Shown: piece after piece, positions 1 through 7,744 of the stretch
Position numbering within the stretch: the stretch's first letter is position 1
Layout of the letters: each line of letters opens with the position of its first letter
Source: Euperipatoides rowelli
Lineage: Eukaryota > Onychophora > Udeonychophora > Euonychophora > Peripatopsidae
Length of the DNA: 10,089 nucleotides
Reading direction: 5' to 3' (one strand)
Assembly (NCBI GenBank): GCA_003024985.2
Contig: PXIH01S0000474.1
Notes under the pieces: generated by a model
Database searches by the model: none
The model's input: the letters and a program-made list of their open reading frames with translations, nothing else
What the model was told of the DNA's origin: nothing
Made by a program: the position numbers and the translations under genes

Positions 1-86
1 TTTTGATTTGAGGATTTAAATGGCGATTCTGAATCGACTTTGGAGTGCAACTACTAAATTGAGAATCGCCATTGGAGTGGAAAGGG
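1..86. mobile_element. Right end of a TTAA-flanked, piggyBac-like non-autonomous element (cut by window start)
   Basis: The stretch ends in GGAGTGGAAAGGG followed directly by TTAA at 87-90. The same terminal sequence plus TTAA occurs at 1513-1528 and, in reverse complement, at 9664-9679. Three copies ending at the same base next to TTAA is what an insertion family with TTAA target sites produces. piggyBac-superfamily elements duplicate TTAA and usually have ends starting CCC/CCY, as here. Just inside the end is a hairpin with a perfect 12-bp stem (19-30 with 62-73). The left end lies outside the window, so size and coding capacity are unknown. No transposase sequence is visible. The superfamily assignment is inference from target site and end bases only. 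Confidence 0.5.
19..73. repeat. Subterminal hairpin of the first TTAA-ended element
   Basis: AATGGCGATTCT (19-30) is perfectly complementary in inverted order to AGAATCGCCATT (62-73), with a 31-base loop. A competing small palindrome, CGATTC-T-GAATCG, lies at 24-36 and shares bases with the left arm, so the two folds exclude each other. The loop contains TTGGAGTGCAACTAC (40-54), which recurs exactly at 1465-1479 in the second copy. Confidence 0.75.
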
Positions 87-612
87 TTAAGACATAGACT
101 CTGATTTCTGTTTTTTCCTTCTCTCAAAGCTATAAATCATTATGGAAAAATATAGCGTTTTTCATAAACATTCCAAAAAATATATATTTTTAAATTTTTT
201 AAAAGTATAATTATTTAGCTTTAAACCTGTGAAAAAATTTGTAAAATCCACTAAGATTTACTATTTTTAACTTAATGTTTTTCAAAAAGTACCCTCGGCC
301 TGAAGGGAAAGTCAAACTGTAGGCTATGGTATAAACTCAGTATAAAATTTGTGAATACCGGACAACATCTAACTCCGTTTTAACTTCAAGTGAAAATAGA
401 TAAAAATTAATGTCAGGTCGATCGCCTGTTCCTCAAGTCTTGTGTATGTAAGGAATTAGACTAGAATTTGTGACGTCGATGAACGCACAAATCTCACAAA
501 TCAAAAACTTTTAAAAAAATAATTTTTCCATTATTGTAACTCGATAAAAATAATTTGGTAAGATTTTAGAGTTTTAAAAAGAACTAGGTTTAAAAAATAA
601 AGTTACAGGTAT

Positions 613-696
613 AGTCCTACTTTATGATCTGCCATAGACACAGCTTGGTTGTGCATACTATACGGTACTCTACAATCCTTGAAATAAAGTATGACT
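613..696. repeat. Imperfect inverted repeat
   Basis: AGTCCTACTTTAT (613-625) pairs with ATAAAGTATGACT (684-696) at 11 of 13 positions, with a 58-base spacer. Inside the spacer is a small CACA/TGTG hairpin around GCTTGGT. It could be a decayed short element or chance, since AT-rich DNA yields such pairs often. Confidence 0.35.
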
Positions 697-755
697 TTAA
701 ATAAAAATAAATGACTGTCACTATTGAATTGTTAAAAAAAATAAGCAGTAACATC

Positions 756-789
756 AGTAAACTGCTTAAATTAGTAAACTGCTTAAATC
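756..789. repeat. 17-bp tandem duplication
   Basis: The unit AGTAAACTGCTTAAAT(T/C) occurs twice in direct contact (756-772 and 773-789), with one mismatch in the last base. AAGCAGT at 743-749 can pair with the ACTGCTT of the first unit, giving a small hairpin. This probably arose by replication slippage. Confidence 0.85.
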
Positions 790-1217
790 CTATTGCTTGA
801 AAAAATTAAATTCATAGTAAAAAAAGCGAAAACAATCCTATAGGAGTGATATTAAAAAAAAAAAATTATTGAAATTCAGACAAGATGCATGATTAAATGT
901 CATATGTTCGCCATCCTTTGTTCAATTTTCCTCAACAGAATCTCATTTTAAAGTGCCAGGACTGTTACATCATTAAAAAATGATATAATTATTATTTCTG
1001 AATTCTAGAGTAAAAAAGAAATAGTGCAAAAACTAATCACTAACAATGTCGCCAGAAACCCTTGGCAAGAATCGCCTGAGCCTGTGTATGTGTTTTGCTT
1101 AATTGATCAATATTAATATTTCTAAGTGACTTAAACACATAAATCATTATTATGAAATTCTAATCTTTTAAATTAAAAAAAAAGATTATTAATATTTTTT
1201 ATAAGTACAGTATTTAA

Positions 1218-1524
1218 GGGGACACGCTACCAATTTCTGGACGAAAATTGAAAAAAAAATTTCATCCAATGCATTTTGAGTTTTTTTTTTACTAGTTAAA
1301 CTTATATAGGCCTACTTTCAAAATAAAATCATTTAAATTAAAAAAAATTTAAAAGACCAATCTTTTCATAAATTTTGAAAGCTTTTAAAAATAAAATTGA
1401 AGCAATTTTGAACAAAATATTGAATATAAAAAATGAAAGGCATAATGTTGGTAATCTACCGTAGTTGGAGTGCAACTACATAATTATAAATGTCGGTGTA
1501 TTACCGGATGTAGAGTGGAAAGGG
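1218..1524. mobile_element. Candidate TTAA-flanked piggyBac-like MITE, about 307 bp
   Basis: The right end GAGTGGAAAGGG (1513-1524) followed by TTAA (1525-1528) matches the ends at 75-90 and, inverted, at 9664-9679. TTAA also precedes a GGGG run at 1214-1217, giving a candidate left end 307 bp away. The left boundary is weak: GGGGACACGCTACC is not a good inverted match to the right end, and TTAA is common in this DNA. The inside is AT-rich and non-coding, with one TAGGCCTAC (1307-1315). A nested hairpin sits next to the right end (1450-1505). The right end is well supported by the other copies; the full extent is a guess. Confidence 0.4.
1450..1505. repeat. Nested subterminal hairpin of the second TTAA-ended element
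   Basis: The outer stem is GGTAATCTACCG (1450-1461) with CGGTGTATTACC (1494-1505), 10 of 12 paired. Within it lies a perfect 7-bp stem, GTAGTTG (1461-1467) and CAACTAC (1473-1479), around GAGTG. The outer stem differs in sequence from the equivalent stem at 19-73, yet position, stem length and loop length are nearly the same. Confidence 0.7.
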
Positions 1525-1806
1525 TTAATACTTATTTTCTTAACGAGTGACGAGATAGAAAAAAAAAAAATCAATTCAATAATGCAAACTTTATATTAAA
1601 GTGTTACACTGGCCCTTATTTCTATATAATTTAGCAGTAACAGTTTAATATTTTTTAAGGTATCATTGGTTTTTACAATTTGTTCCTTATTTTTTTTTTA
1701 AAAAATTGTCTAATAAAATAATTGTTGATTAAAAAACAGCATTTTCTAATAAATAGTTGTCAATACAGCCCATCATGCCTTGCGAATCTACATGTTGAGT
1801 AAGAAA

Positions 1807-1816
1807 GAGAGAGAGA
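1807..1816. repeat. Short (GA)5 run
   Basis: Five GA units inside a purine-rich stretch of about 20 bases (1801-1821). This is minor simple sequence. Confidence 0.8.
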
Positions 1817-1909
1817 AAAAAATTATTATCAATTTCTTTTAATGGAATCGCTCTAGCTGTAAATATCAAAATCAGCTCACAACTATTAACTCTACCAAAA
1901 TAGATCTAC

Positions 1910-1911
<2 letters not shown>

Positions 1912-1947
<36 letters not shown>
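1912..1947. repeat. (ATT)12 microsatellite
   Basis: Twelve uninterrupted three-base units over 36 bp, read as TAT on this strand from 1912. The purity suggests it is young or still slipping, and probably length-polymorphic. A run this long and pure in non-coding DNA fits a eukaryotic nuclear genome. Confidence 0.97.
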
Positions 1948-2010
1948 CATCTTAGGTCAGCGACACAGAGCGATACGATAACTCACATTGCCTCACGATG
2001 ACTTTAAAGA

Positions 2011-2081
2011 ACATAGGTTGCAATAAGCTTTGCCACACTCGAAAGCGCTGTGGTTTTACGTTGGCTTGCATTGACCTATGT
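2011..2081. repeat. Hairpin in the GC-richer patch
   Basis: ACATAGGT (2011-2018) pairs perfectly with ACCTATGT (2074-2081). After a 6-base mismatch loop, AAGC (2025-2028) pairs with GCTT (2064-2067). The remaining loop holds GAAAGCGCTG. It may be the core of a decayed small element, but no second copy is present in the window. Confidence 0.45.
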
Positions 2082-2388
2082 ACACTGGTTTTCGGAGGAA
2101 ATAAATTTAGCTTGCTTTAAAAATTATTGCGTCAACTCGCGGTGAAACCATGCCTACTTTTTTTATACAACACATTGGTCATTTTATATTTCCTGTTTCT
2201 GTCTGACATCTTGCTGTCTTATTAAAAAAAAGTAATTATTTTAGAATAAAATGCCTAAACTTATGAATAAAATATAGAATAAGAATTGTCTAAAAAGATT
2301 ATTTTCTCATTTATTTACCAGTTTTTCCCCCCATTTAATATGAAATAAATAACCACTGGAGAACATTATTGCAAGATCTAGGTTATAT

Positions 2389-2623
2389 TTAACCTACGAG
2401 TGGTCGCGCTGTCGTAAATTTTACAACAAATTCAATTTTTTATAAAATGTGTATGTGTATTGTCTTGTGGGTTTATCTCTGCCTTCTATTACTAAAACTA
2501 ACTCCCCACTACAATATTGGTAGGTTTTTACCATGGCCATAGCCCATTTTATAGTTATTTTTTAGAATTATACATAAAAAGATGCCCAGACATAAATTTT
2601 ACTACATGCGACCGCTGATGTAA
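2389..2623. mobile_element. Decayed inverted-repeat element, about 235 bp
   Basis: The left arm, GGTCGCGCTGTCGTAAATTTTA (2402-2423), is matched in reverse complement near 2591-2613, which reads GGTCGCATGTAGTAAAATTTAT. GGTCGC, GT, GTAAA and TTTA are shared, with one gap. These CpG-containing arms stand out from their AT-rich surroundings. TTAA at 2389-2392 followed by CC borders the left arm; the right border reads GTAA (2620-2623), perhaps an eroded TTAA. No coding content. The arms are convincing, but the exact limits and the superfamily are not. Confidence 0.4.
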
Positions 2624-2642
2624 TAATATTGACTTTCAGATA

Positions 2643-2733
2643 GCGTAATACTAATATTATAAAACATTTAGGAATAAACTTATATATTTTTAAATCGAAA
2701 TTTAATGCAGATTTCAAAAATCAAAACCAAATT
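2643..2733 (+). repeat. Dispersed 90-bp repeat, copy 1
   Basis: Matches 9871-9960 in the same orientation. The shared core includes AATATTATAAAACAT (2653-2667) and GAATAAACTTATA, followed by TTTTAAATC, AAATTT, ATGCAGATTT and AAAAATC with scattered single-base changes. Beyond both edges the similarity fades. The other copy lies inside a TTAA-flanked element, so this copy is probably a relic of a related element. It has no coding frame. Confidence 0.75.
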
Positions 2734-2880
2734 TTTTTATCTCAAATGACAGAGAAACAGTAATGAAAAATGTAAGATAAACTGGCTTTCTCTAGGTAGC
2801 GCTATTCTAATTTTGGCTGACATGTTAATGTGTTATCCAATTTTTTAAATATTTCTCCTAATCATTAATTAAAGTCCTTA

Positions 2881-3198
2881 TGTGGTTGTGGAGGAAGGTC
2901 ATGTGATTTGATTAAAAAAAAATTGAGTCTTTAGCTCGTCTGAGATGACTACATGTTTTTCTATTTTAAAAGATCTCTGGAGTCTACTAGATACAGTTGG
3001 ACAGTTTAGATTTGATAAAGTTTTACCTTAAATCATGACAGATCTGGTGAGTTTCTGCCATCAGATGTTAAAACAAACATTGGACAATTTCCTATATCAC
3101 ATGTCATTTATCAACATATTTAAATGTTCTGTATTGACAGTTTCATCACAAGTAGGATCCATCTTAGCCCATAGTACTAGGATTGACTATTTACCAAA
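2881..3198 (+). repeat. Left arm of the foldback element
   Basis: About 318 bp, inverted relative to the right arm. Compared with the right arm it lacks roughly 15 bp near 2952, the place where the right arm took its insertion. Similarity is patchy between 2975 and 3050 and high in 3058-3143. The same sequence from about 3021 onward recurs in direct orientation at 9241 and after. Confidence 0.8.
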
Positions 3199-3572
3199 TA
3201 AGTCATATTTCTAAACTTATCTAGGTGTTATGATTGTTTTGGCTGAAAATAGAATATTTATATAACATTCCAAAGCATTGAAATTGGCAAAATTATTATT
3301 TTTTTAATTTGATAAATAGTCTGCTAAAGTAGGCCTACAATGTTCAAATGTATTGTTTTAGGGGTGAATCTTATGTATGATCAAACTGTCAATACAGGAC
3401 ATTTAAATATATTGTTCAAAGGACATGTGATATAGGAAATTTTCCAATAATGTTAATTTTAACATCTGATGGCCAGAAATCCACCAGATTCACCGTGATT
3501 TAATGTAAAACTTGATGTAATCGAAACTCTTCAGCTGCAGCTCCCACAATCTTTTAAAATAGAAAAACACAT

Positions 3573-3580
3573 AGTTTAAA
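3573..3580. repeat. Target-site duplication, left of the hAT-type MITE
   Basis: AGTTTAAA, paired with AATTTAAA at 3743-3750; one base differs, consistent with mutation after insertion. Confidence 0.65.
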
Positions 3581-3742
3581 CAGGGCCGTAGCTAGGATGA
3601 AATGCAAGATAAGGCATCATAAATTTCAAGTTTTTTTTTTTTAAAAAAAATGAGCTTTTTTTTTTTGGTTAACATTTTTAAAGGTAGGGAATGGACATTG
3701 TAATGGTAGGGCAATGCCCCCTCCCCCATAGCTACGGCTCTA
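3581..3742. mobile_element. Non-autonomous hAT-type MITE, 162 bp, nested in the foldback
   Basis: The left end CAGGGCCGTAGCTAGG (3581-3596) and the complement of the right end, TAGAGCCGTAGCTATG, agree at 13 of 16 bases. The flanks are AGTTTAAA (3573-3580) and AATTTAAA (3743-3750), an 8-bp target duplication with one change. hAT elements make 8-bp duplications and typically begin CAG, so both signs fit. The matching foldback arm has no such sequence, which independently confirms an insertion. Inside are a T12-A8 block (3631-3650), an 11-base T run, and a C-rich tract before the right end. No transposase is encoded, so it depends on an autonomous relative elsewhere. Confidence 0.75.
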
Positions 3743-3750
3743 AATTTAAA
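3743..3750. repeat. Target-site duplication, right of the hAT-type MITE
   Basis: AATTTAAA, paired with AGTTTAAA at 3573-3580. It starts directly after the last base of the inverted terminal repeat. Confidence 0.65.
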
Positions 3751-3834
3751 TTCTTTGTTGTAGCCGGCTCAGAAGAGCTAGAGATTTGATTTTTTTTTAA
3801 TCAAATCAAATGACATTCCTCTACAAACACATAA

Positions 3835-4640
3835 TAAATATCCATGTTCTAGAGAAAGAAATAACAAAAATTACTATTGAGACTTTGGATCAATCCTTTT
3901 TTTTTTAATTTTAAATGAATTTTTAAGGACAAAAAAATTACAATAAAATTTTAAAATGTTAAATTTTAATTGAGGGCAACTATCTTTTAACTAATTCAAG
4001 CCCGATAGAGCTATCTAATTATTTCTAGAATTAACATCACATATTTACATACCGTACATTAATTATTTTGTTTTAAATAAATAAACTATTCAAAAATCAT
4101 ATTTTTAACACTAATTTTGTTTTGTGCAAAACTCTTTAAAATAATCTTTTAAATTTGGGGATGACATCCCTAATTTGGGGGCTATAGCATTTGTTATACA
4201 AGTTGCCCTTTGGGCACTGAGTATAAAATATTGTGAATTTTCTAACACTGATTTATAATTCATATTCTTTCAACATTGGGAGCTATTGTGAATCCATGGA
4301 CCAAACATTGAAAAATCATATATTAGGACACACACAATAGTTGTAGGTGGCACTGCACACATATTTTATTTTATACACAATAATTTAGAAAGGATAGAAA
4401 TTTTGGTAACCTTGGTTACAGTGTTTTTGAAATAGTCTATTTCGGATCCTTGGATCTTATGACAAATAACATATTAAATCATTGCAACTAATTTTAAAAC
4501 CTAATATGAGGGTTTAAACCTTTATCATTAAAATAATCATTTTAATTTTAAATTGACCTTTTATGACTAAAATGGGTAAATAAATCACTTTTTCTAAATA
4601 TTTGTATCCTAAGAAGGAGAACACTTCCTACTGATTTTTC
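3835..4640. other. AT-rich non-coding stretch
   Basis: No gene signal and no family repeat recognised. It contains a 10-base T run at 3897-3906 and a short G-rich patch around 4156-4182 (two blocks of four or five G). TGCCC-TTT-GGGCA forms a small hairpin near 4204-4216. Confidence 0.6.
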
Positions 4641-4648
4641 CTTACAGG

Positions 4649-4797
4649 TACACCTTTCCTATTTTTTTTTCCTTTGTGGAGGGGTTCGCGCCTCACATTT
4701 AAAATTCATAGATTTATCTCTAACTTACTTATAAAAATATATACAGTGTATAGTATCTATTTATCTCCTTCCTTTATAGCCCCTAGGGAGAGGTGTA
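4649..4797. repeat. Short inverted repeat, possible MITE of about 150 bp
   Basis: TACACCTTTCC (4649-4659) matches the complement of GGAGAGGTGTA (4787-4797) at 10 of 11 bases. Between them is a hairpin in a CpG-containing patch, GTGGAGG with CCTCAC (4676-4696), unlike the AT-rich surroundings. No clear target duplication is seen, so this is only a candidate. Confidence 0.35.
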
Positions 4798-5826
4798 TGT
4801 TAAAAAATTTCTTAAATTGAAAAAGGATATACATCTGAAATAAAGTTTTAAAGTGTCAAATTTTGAGGAGAGTATTGTTAAAAGATATTGAAATATTAAA
4901 AATTAAACATGTAATTGAGTTTGCTTTGGGCTGTTAGTGTTTGCAAACAAAAGAATTTGTGCCATGAATGTAAATGAAAACTTTATTACAAAAAAATGTT
5001 TAAAATTGCAATTCTTAAATAAAATAATTTGTTTCCTTCTCAACATGTGGTAAAAATATAAATGAAGCCACTCTTGAATAATTATTAACTTTTTTTATTG
5101 TTGTTTAAGTTTGGATGTCTAAGAAAAACAAATTCATTAAATTTGAAACCTTTATTTTGATAGGTTATTTGTGTTATTTATGATTAAAGGTTTTTAATAA
5201 TTTATTACCTTTATCCTCTTCTATATTCCATCATTTTTTTCTTCACTTTATTATTGGCTATATTAAGTTTTTGACATTTATTTTATTTCTACACAGTTTG
5301 TAAATCATTACCAAATTAGGTTATAATTTATATGCACTTACTGTATGCAAATGAAATGTATAGTAATCTGACATTGGATCTAAGTTAGCAAATTATAGGG
5401 ATTTTTATTTGAATTATTAAAATCCATCATTAAAAACCATTGTATACATATTAAATTTTTATTATTGTGAATAAATTGTATTCTCGAATAGATTTAATGT
5501 TAATTTGCAGTATGAGTGTTGGCTAATTTAACACTATTCAGTTACTGATTTAACACGTAAGGCAAATATAGCTAAAAAATACTAAAAAATTTAGTAGTAT
5601 GATATGAATTAATCAGATGATGTGCTTATTATTTCTAGGAATGGCTATTTATCTCCCAGATCTCACATGATGCTATTCTTTAAAGTGTATTTTTTTTTAA
5701 TTTTTGTATCAAAAATCGTTTTTAATGCCAAACATCATTTCCCTTTCCCTGTTAATCTGATGTAGCCTACAATAAATATAAGAATTTTAATTTTAAACGG
5801 AGATGCGTGTGTAAATTTATTTATAG

Positions 5827-5843
5827 TTTTTTTTTTTTTTTTT
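5827..5843 (+). repeat. T17 homopolymer
   Basis: Longest single-base run in the window, followed by GCAG. On the plus strand this resembles a polypyrimidine tract and 3' splice acceptor, but all three frames close within about 30 bases downstream. Confidence 0.95.
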
Positions 5844-7247
5844 GCAGTGTTTGGTCAGTAATCAATGAAATTGCTCTATAACTTATATCAGCCATTCATA
5901 TTCCACTTCTTATTTTCAACAATTGTCATGACTTTTAGTTTTTCGTCAAATTGAATTCCACAAAATATATTTTTTATTCTATTTACCTCTTTACGAAATT
6001 CCATTTTCAAAAATAAAGATGTCAAACTAAACCAACTAGTACAAGAATATTAGTGTGCCTACTCTACTAGGGTTGAAAACCTAAGATTTGATAGGCTCAA
6101 TGGTTAAATAGGACTGGGATCAAATATATAGGTCTGCATAAATTTTGGATTTTTCCAATAATTATGGATGGTGATGTGTTACTGTCTGTCTTTTAATTGT
6201 CCATGCCTGACTGTAGCAATGCGGATGATATGGAGAGCTATCAGTATTTTTATGCAAAGGTTTGCATAGAAGTATAAATGAGTCTGTACTCTGTACTAAA
6301 AAATTTCAGTCATAGTTTTGATATTTTTCTCTTAAAAATTAGACAGTTTCTATTTGTTGCTGCTGACAAGGCTTATCTTTGGGTCATTTAAACATTTTTT
6401 AGCACAAATTTTGGCTTGAATGCACCATATGGTTTCTACATCAGATTTTAAAAAATACAGGCTTCTTTGATCTTTTGGAAATTTTCTTGAAGCATCAACT
6501 TTGGTTTGGAGATCAATCCTTTTATTTGTAGCATTATTTTTACTAATCAGTTTCAGTTTTACTTGGAATATTTTTTAAAATTTATTAATATTTTGCGAAG
6601 AATTATATTAGGCCTACCAGTAATACAATGGTTTAGGGTTTTTTTTTTTTAAATAAATATGCAAAATTTACCCTTACACAACAGCAATAATTTATATGAT
6701 TTGCAAGTTAAGTCTAAATAACTTTTGTAAGAGTTTGGTTGTTAATATTCTTTGTCATCTATCTCTTCTTGTTTCACTATTTAATTTTTATTAAAAAATT
6801 GATTTCTAATGACTAATGAAAAGTCTGCTTTAATATCACGCTAAAAATTCATTAGTACTAGTTGGTGCTTTATTTTTTTTTTTAATAATTTAATATACTG
6901 TAGCTCTCTCACATAACTCTTGTATTGTTTTTCTTTCCTTACAAATATTGCTTTTTTAACCTTAAAAAATTCATTGAACTTTTTAACATTCCAAGTTAAA
7001 TAAACATTTCTTAACCTTTATTTAGAAAGTTGTTAGATAACACCTACACATTTTATAAAAATAATATAATAGGAAATAATGTTTATAAAGGCTTTTTTAA
7101 TATTTATTTTTGCTTATTGAATTAAAAAAAAAAAATTAGGACTCAATAATTTTAAGTAGGCCTACACTAGAAGGTAATCTTTATTTTGTTTAATTTACTA
7201 ATGGTGCTAGGTAAAGAAATGCCCTCTTCTGTTAAGATCATTTTAAG

Positions 7248-7278
7248 ATAAAAGCAATTTAAATGCATTTGCTTTTAT
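7248..7278. repeat. Perfect 10-bp stem hairpin
   Basis: ATAAAAGCAA (7248-7257) and TTGCTTTTAT (7269-7278) pair perfectly around an 11-base loop. No known function; chance formation is possible in AT-rich DNA. Confidence 0.6.
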
Positions 7279-7328
7279 GCTTCAGTGATTTTTTTTTTTA
7301 AAGTTTTATAATACTAATTAGTCTATAT

Positions 7329-7378
7329 AATACATTTTATGCAAATCAAGTAGCCTTGATGTAATTGTATAATGTATT
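7329..7378. repeat. Two-part hairpin, 50 bases
   Basis: An outer perfect stem AATACATT (7329-7336) with AATGTATT (7371-7378) encloses an inner perfect stem ATCAAG (7345-7350) with CTTGAT (7355-7360) around TAGC. The bases between the stems pair poorly. It is short for a microRNA precursor, and I do not call it one. Confidence 0.45.
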
Positions 7379-7620
7379 TTATCAATCAACTTTAAATTGA
7401 AAAGTTCCTAATGAGTAAATGTCAAAAAAGTCCTTGTATAAAGTAATTTGTATTTTAAACAGTAGAAAACTAATTAGGCTACAGTTACTTAAAAACAAAA
7501 TATGGGTAGCTGATTTAGACTATTCTCTATGTTTAAATAACTATTTCGTGTTACAATCTATATTAGCCTAGATATTTTTGGTGCTCCATTACCCTTAATA
7601 TAGACCATACTTCCTGACCA

Positions 7621-7621
7621 N
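7621..7621. other. Ambiguous base (N) in the assembly
   Basis: The only non-ACGT character in the window. It marks an unresolved consensus call rather than biology. Confidence 0.99.
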
Positions 7622-7728
7622 CCTTGTTCTATTTGTCATTTTTGAAACTTGAAGCTTTTGACCAAGTTGTAAATTCTTTTCTGATTTATTGAAATTGTTT
7701 TATAATTCTTATGTTTTCATTGTTCACC

Positions 7729-7744
7729 TTTTTTTTTTTTTTTT
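7729..7744 (+). repeat. T16 homopolymer
   Basis: Sixteen T in a row after CACC. On the minus strand it is an A16 run, as a retroposon tail would be, but I see no recognisable element or target duplication beside it. Confidence 0.95.

Larger units (their letters stand above)
91..1213. other. AT-rich non-coding stretch
   Basis: No open frame of useful length and no repeat long enough to assign to a family. It holds a short 17-bp tandem repeat (756-789), a weak inverted repeat (613-625 with 684-696), and a 12-base A run at 854-865. The segment around 290-480 is slightly less AT-rich but shows no gene signal. Confidence 0.6.
1529..2388. other. AT-rich non-coding stretch with microsatellite and a GC-richer patch
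   Basis: Contains a 12-base A run (1559-1570), a 10-base T run (1690-1699), a short GA run (1807-1816) and the ATT microsatellite (1912-1947). The patch at about 1950-2160 has clearly more G+C than its surroundings and includes a hairpin (2011-2081). It also has a short ATG-started frame of 40 codons (1998-2120) that I do not accept as a gene. Confidence 0.6.
2881..3831. mobile_element. Long foldback (palindromic) element, Tc1/mariner-like by its TA borders
   Basis: The segment folds on itself almost completely. Outer ends: 2881-2913 against the complement of 3799-3831 agree at about 29 of 33 positions, starting TGTG and flanked by TA on each side (2879-2880 and 3832-3833). Middle: 2955-2974 is a perfect 20-bp match to 3549-3568 inverted. 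Inner: 3087-3105 is a perfect 19-bp match to 3422-3440 inverted, within about 85 bp of good pairing (3058-3143 with 3383-3473). Innermost: 3184-3198 pairs with 3307-3321 at 14 of 15, leaving a loop of about 108 bp. The right arm is longer because it carries a later 162-bp insertion. There is no coding frame. TA borders suggest Tc1/mariner-type mobilisation, but TA is common here, so the superfamily stays open. Confidence 0.82.
3307..3831 (-). repeat. Right arm of the foldback element
   Basis: Inverted copy of the left arm, split by the hAT-type MITE at 3581-3742. Without the insertion and its 8-bp target duplication it would be about 355 bp, close to the left arm. It includes one TAGGCCTAC (3330-3338). 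Confidence 0.8.

Noticed and set aside
969-984. ATCATT/AATGAT hairpin with an A loop, considered as a terminator
   Set aside because: The DNA looks eukaryotic, there is no gene upstream, and AT-only stems of six bases are very common here.
421-1091. Shared words ATCGCCTG and TGTGTATGT at 421-449 and 1071-1091
   Set aside because: The two words are spaced differently (12 against 4 bases) and nothing around them aligns. AGAATCGCC also appears at 62-70. Too short to call a repeat.
1912-1947. Regular repeat considered as a CRISPR or minisatellite array
   Set aside because: It is a simple three-base microsatellite with no spacers.
6151-6170. Similarity of TTTTTCCAATAATTATGG to the inner foldback arm near 3440
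   Set aside because: Only about 10 bases (TTTCCAATAA) match, with no continuation on either side.
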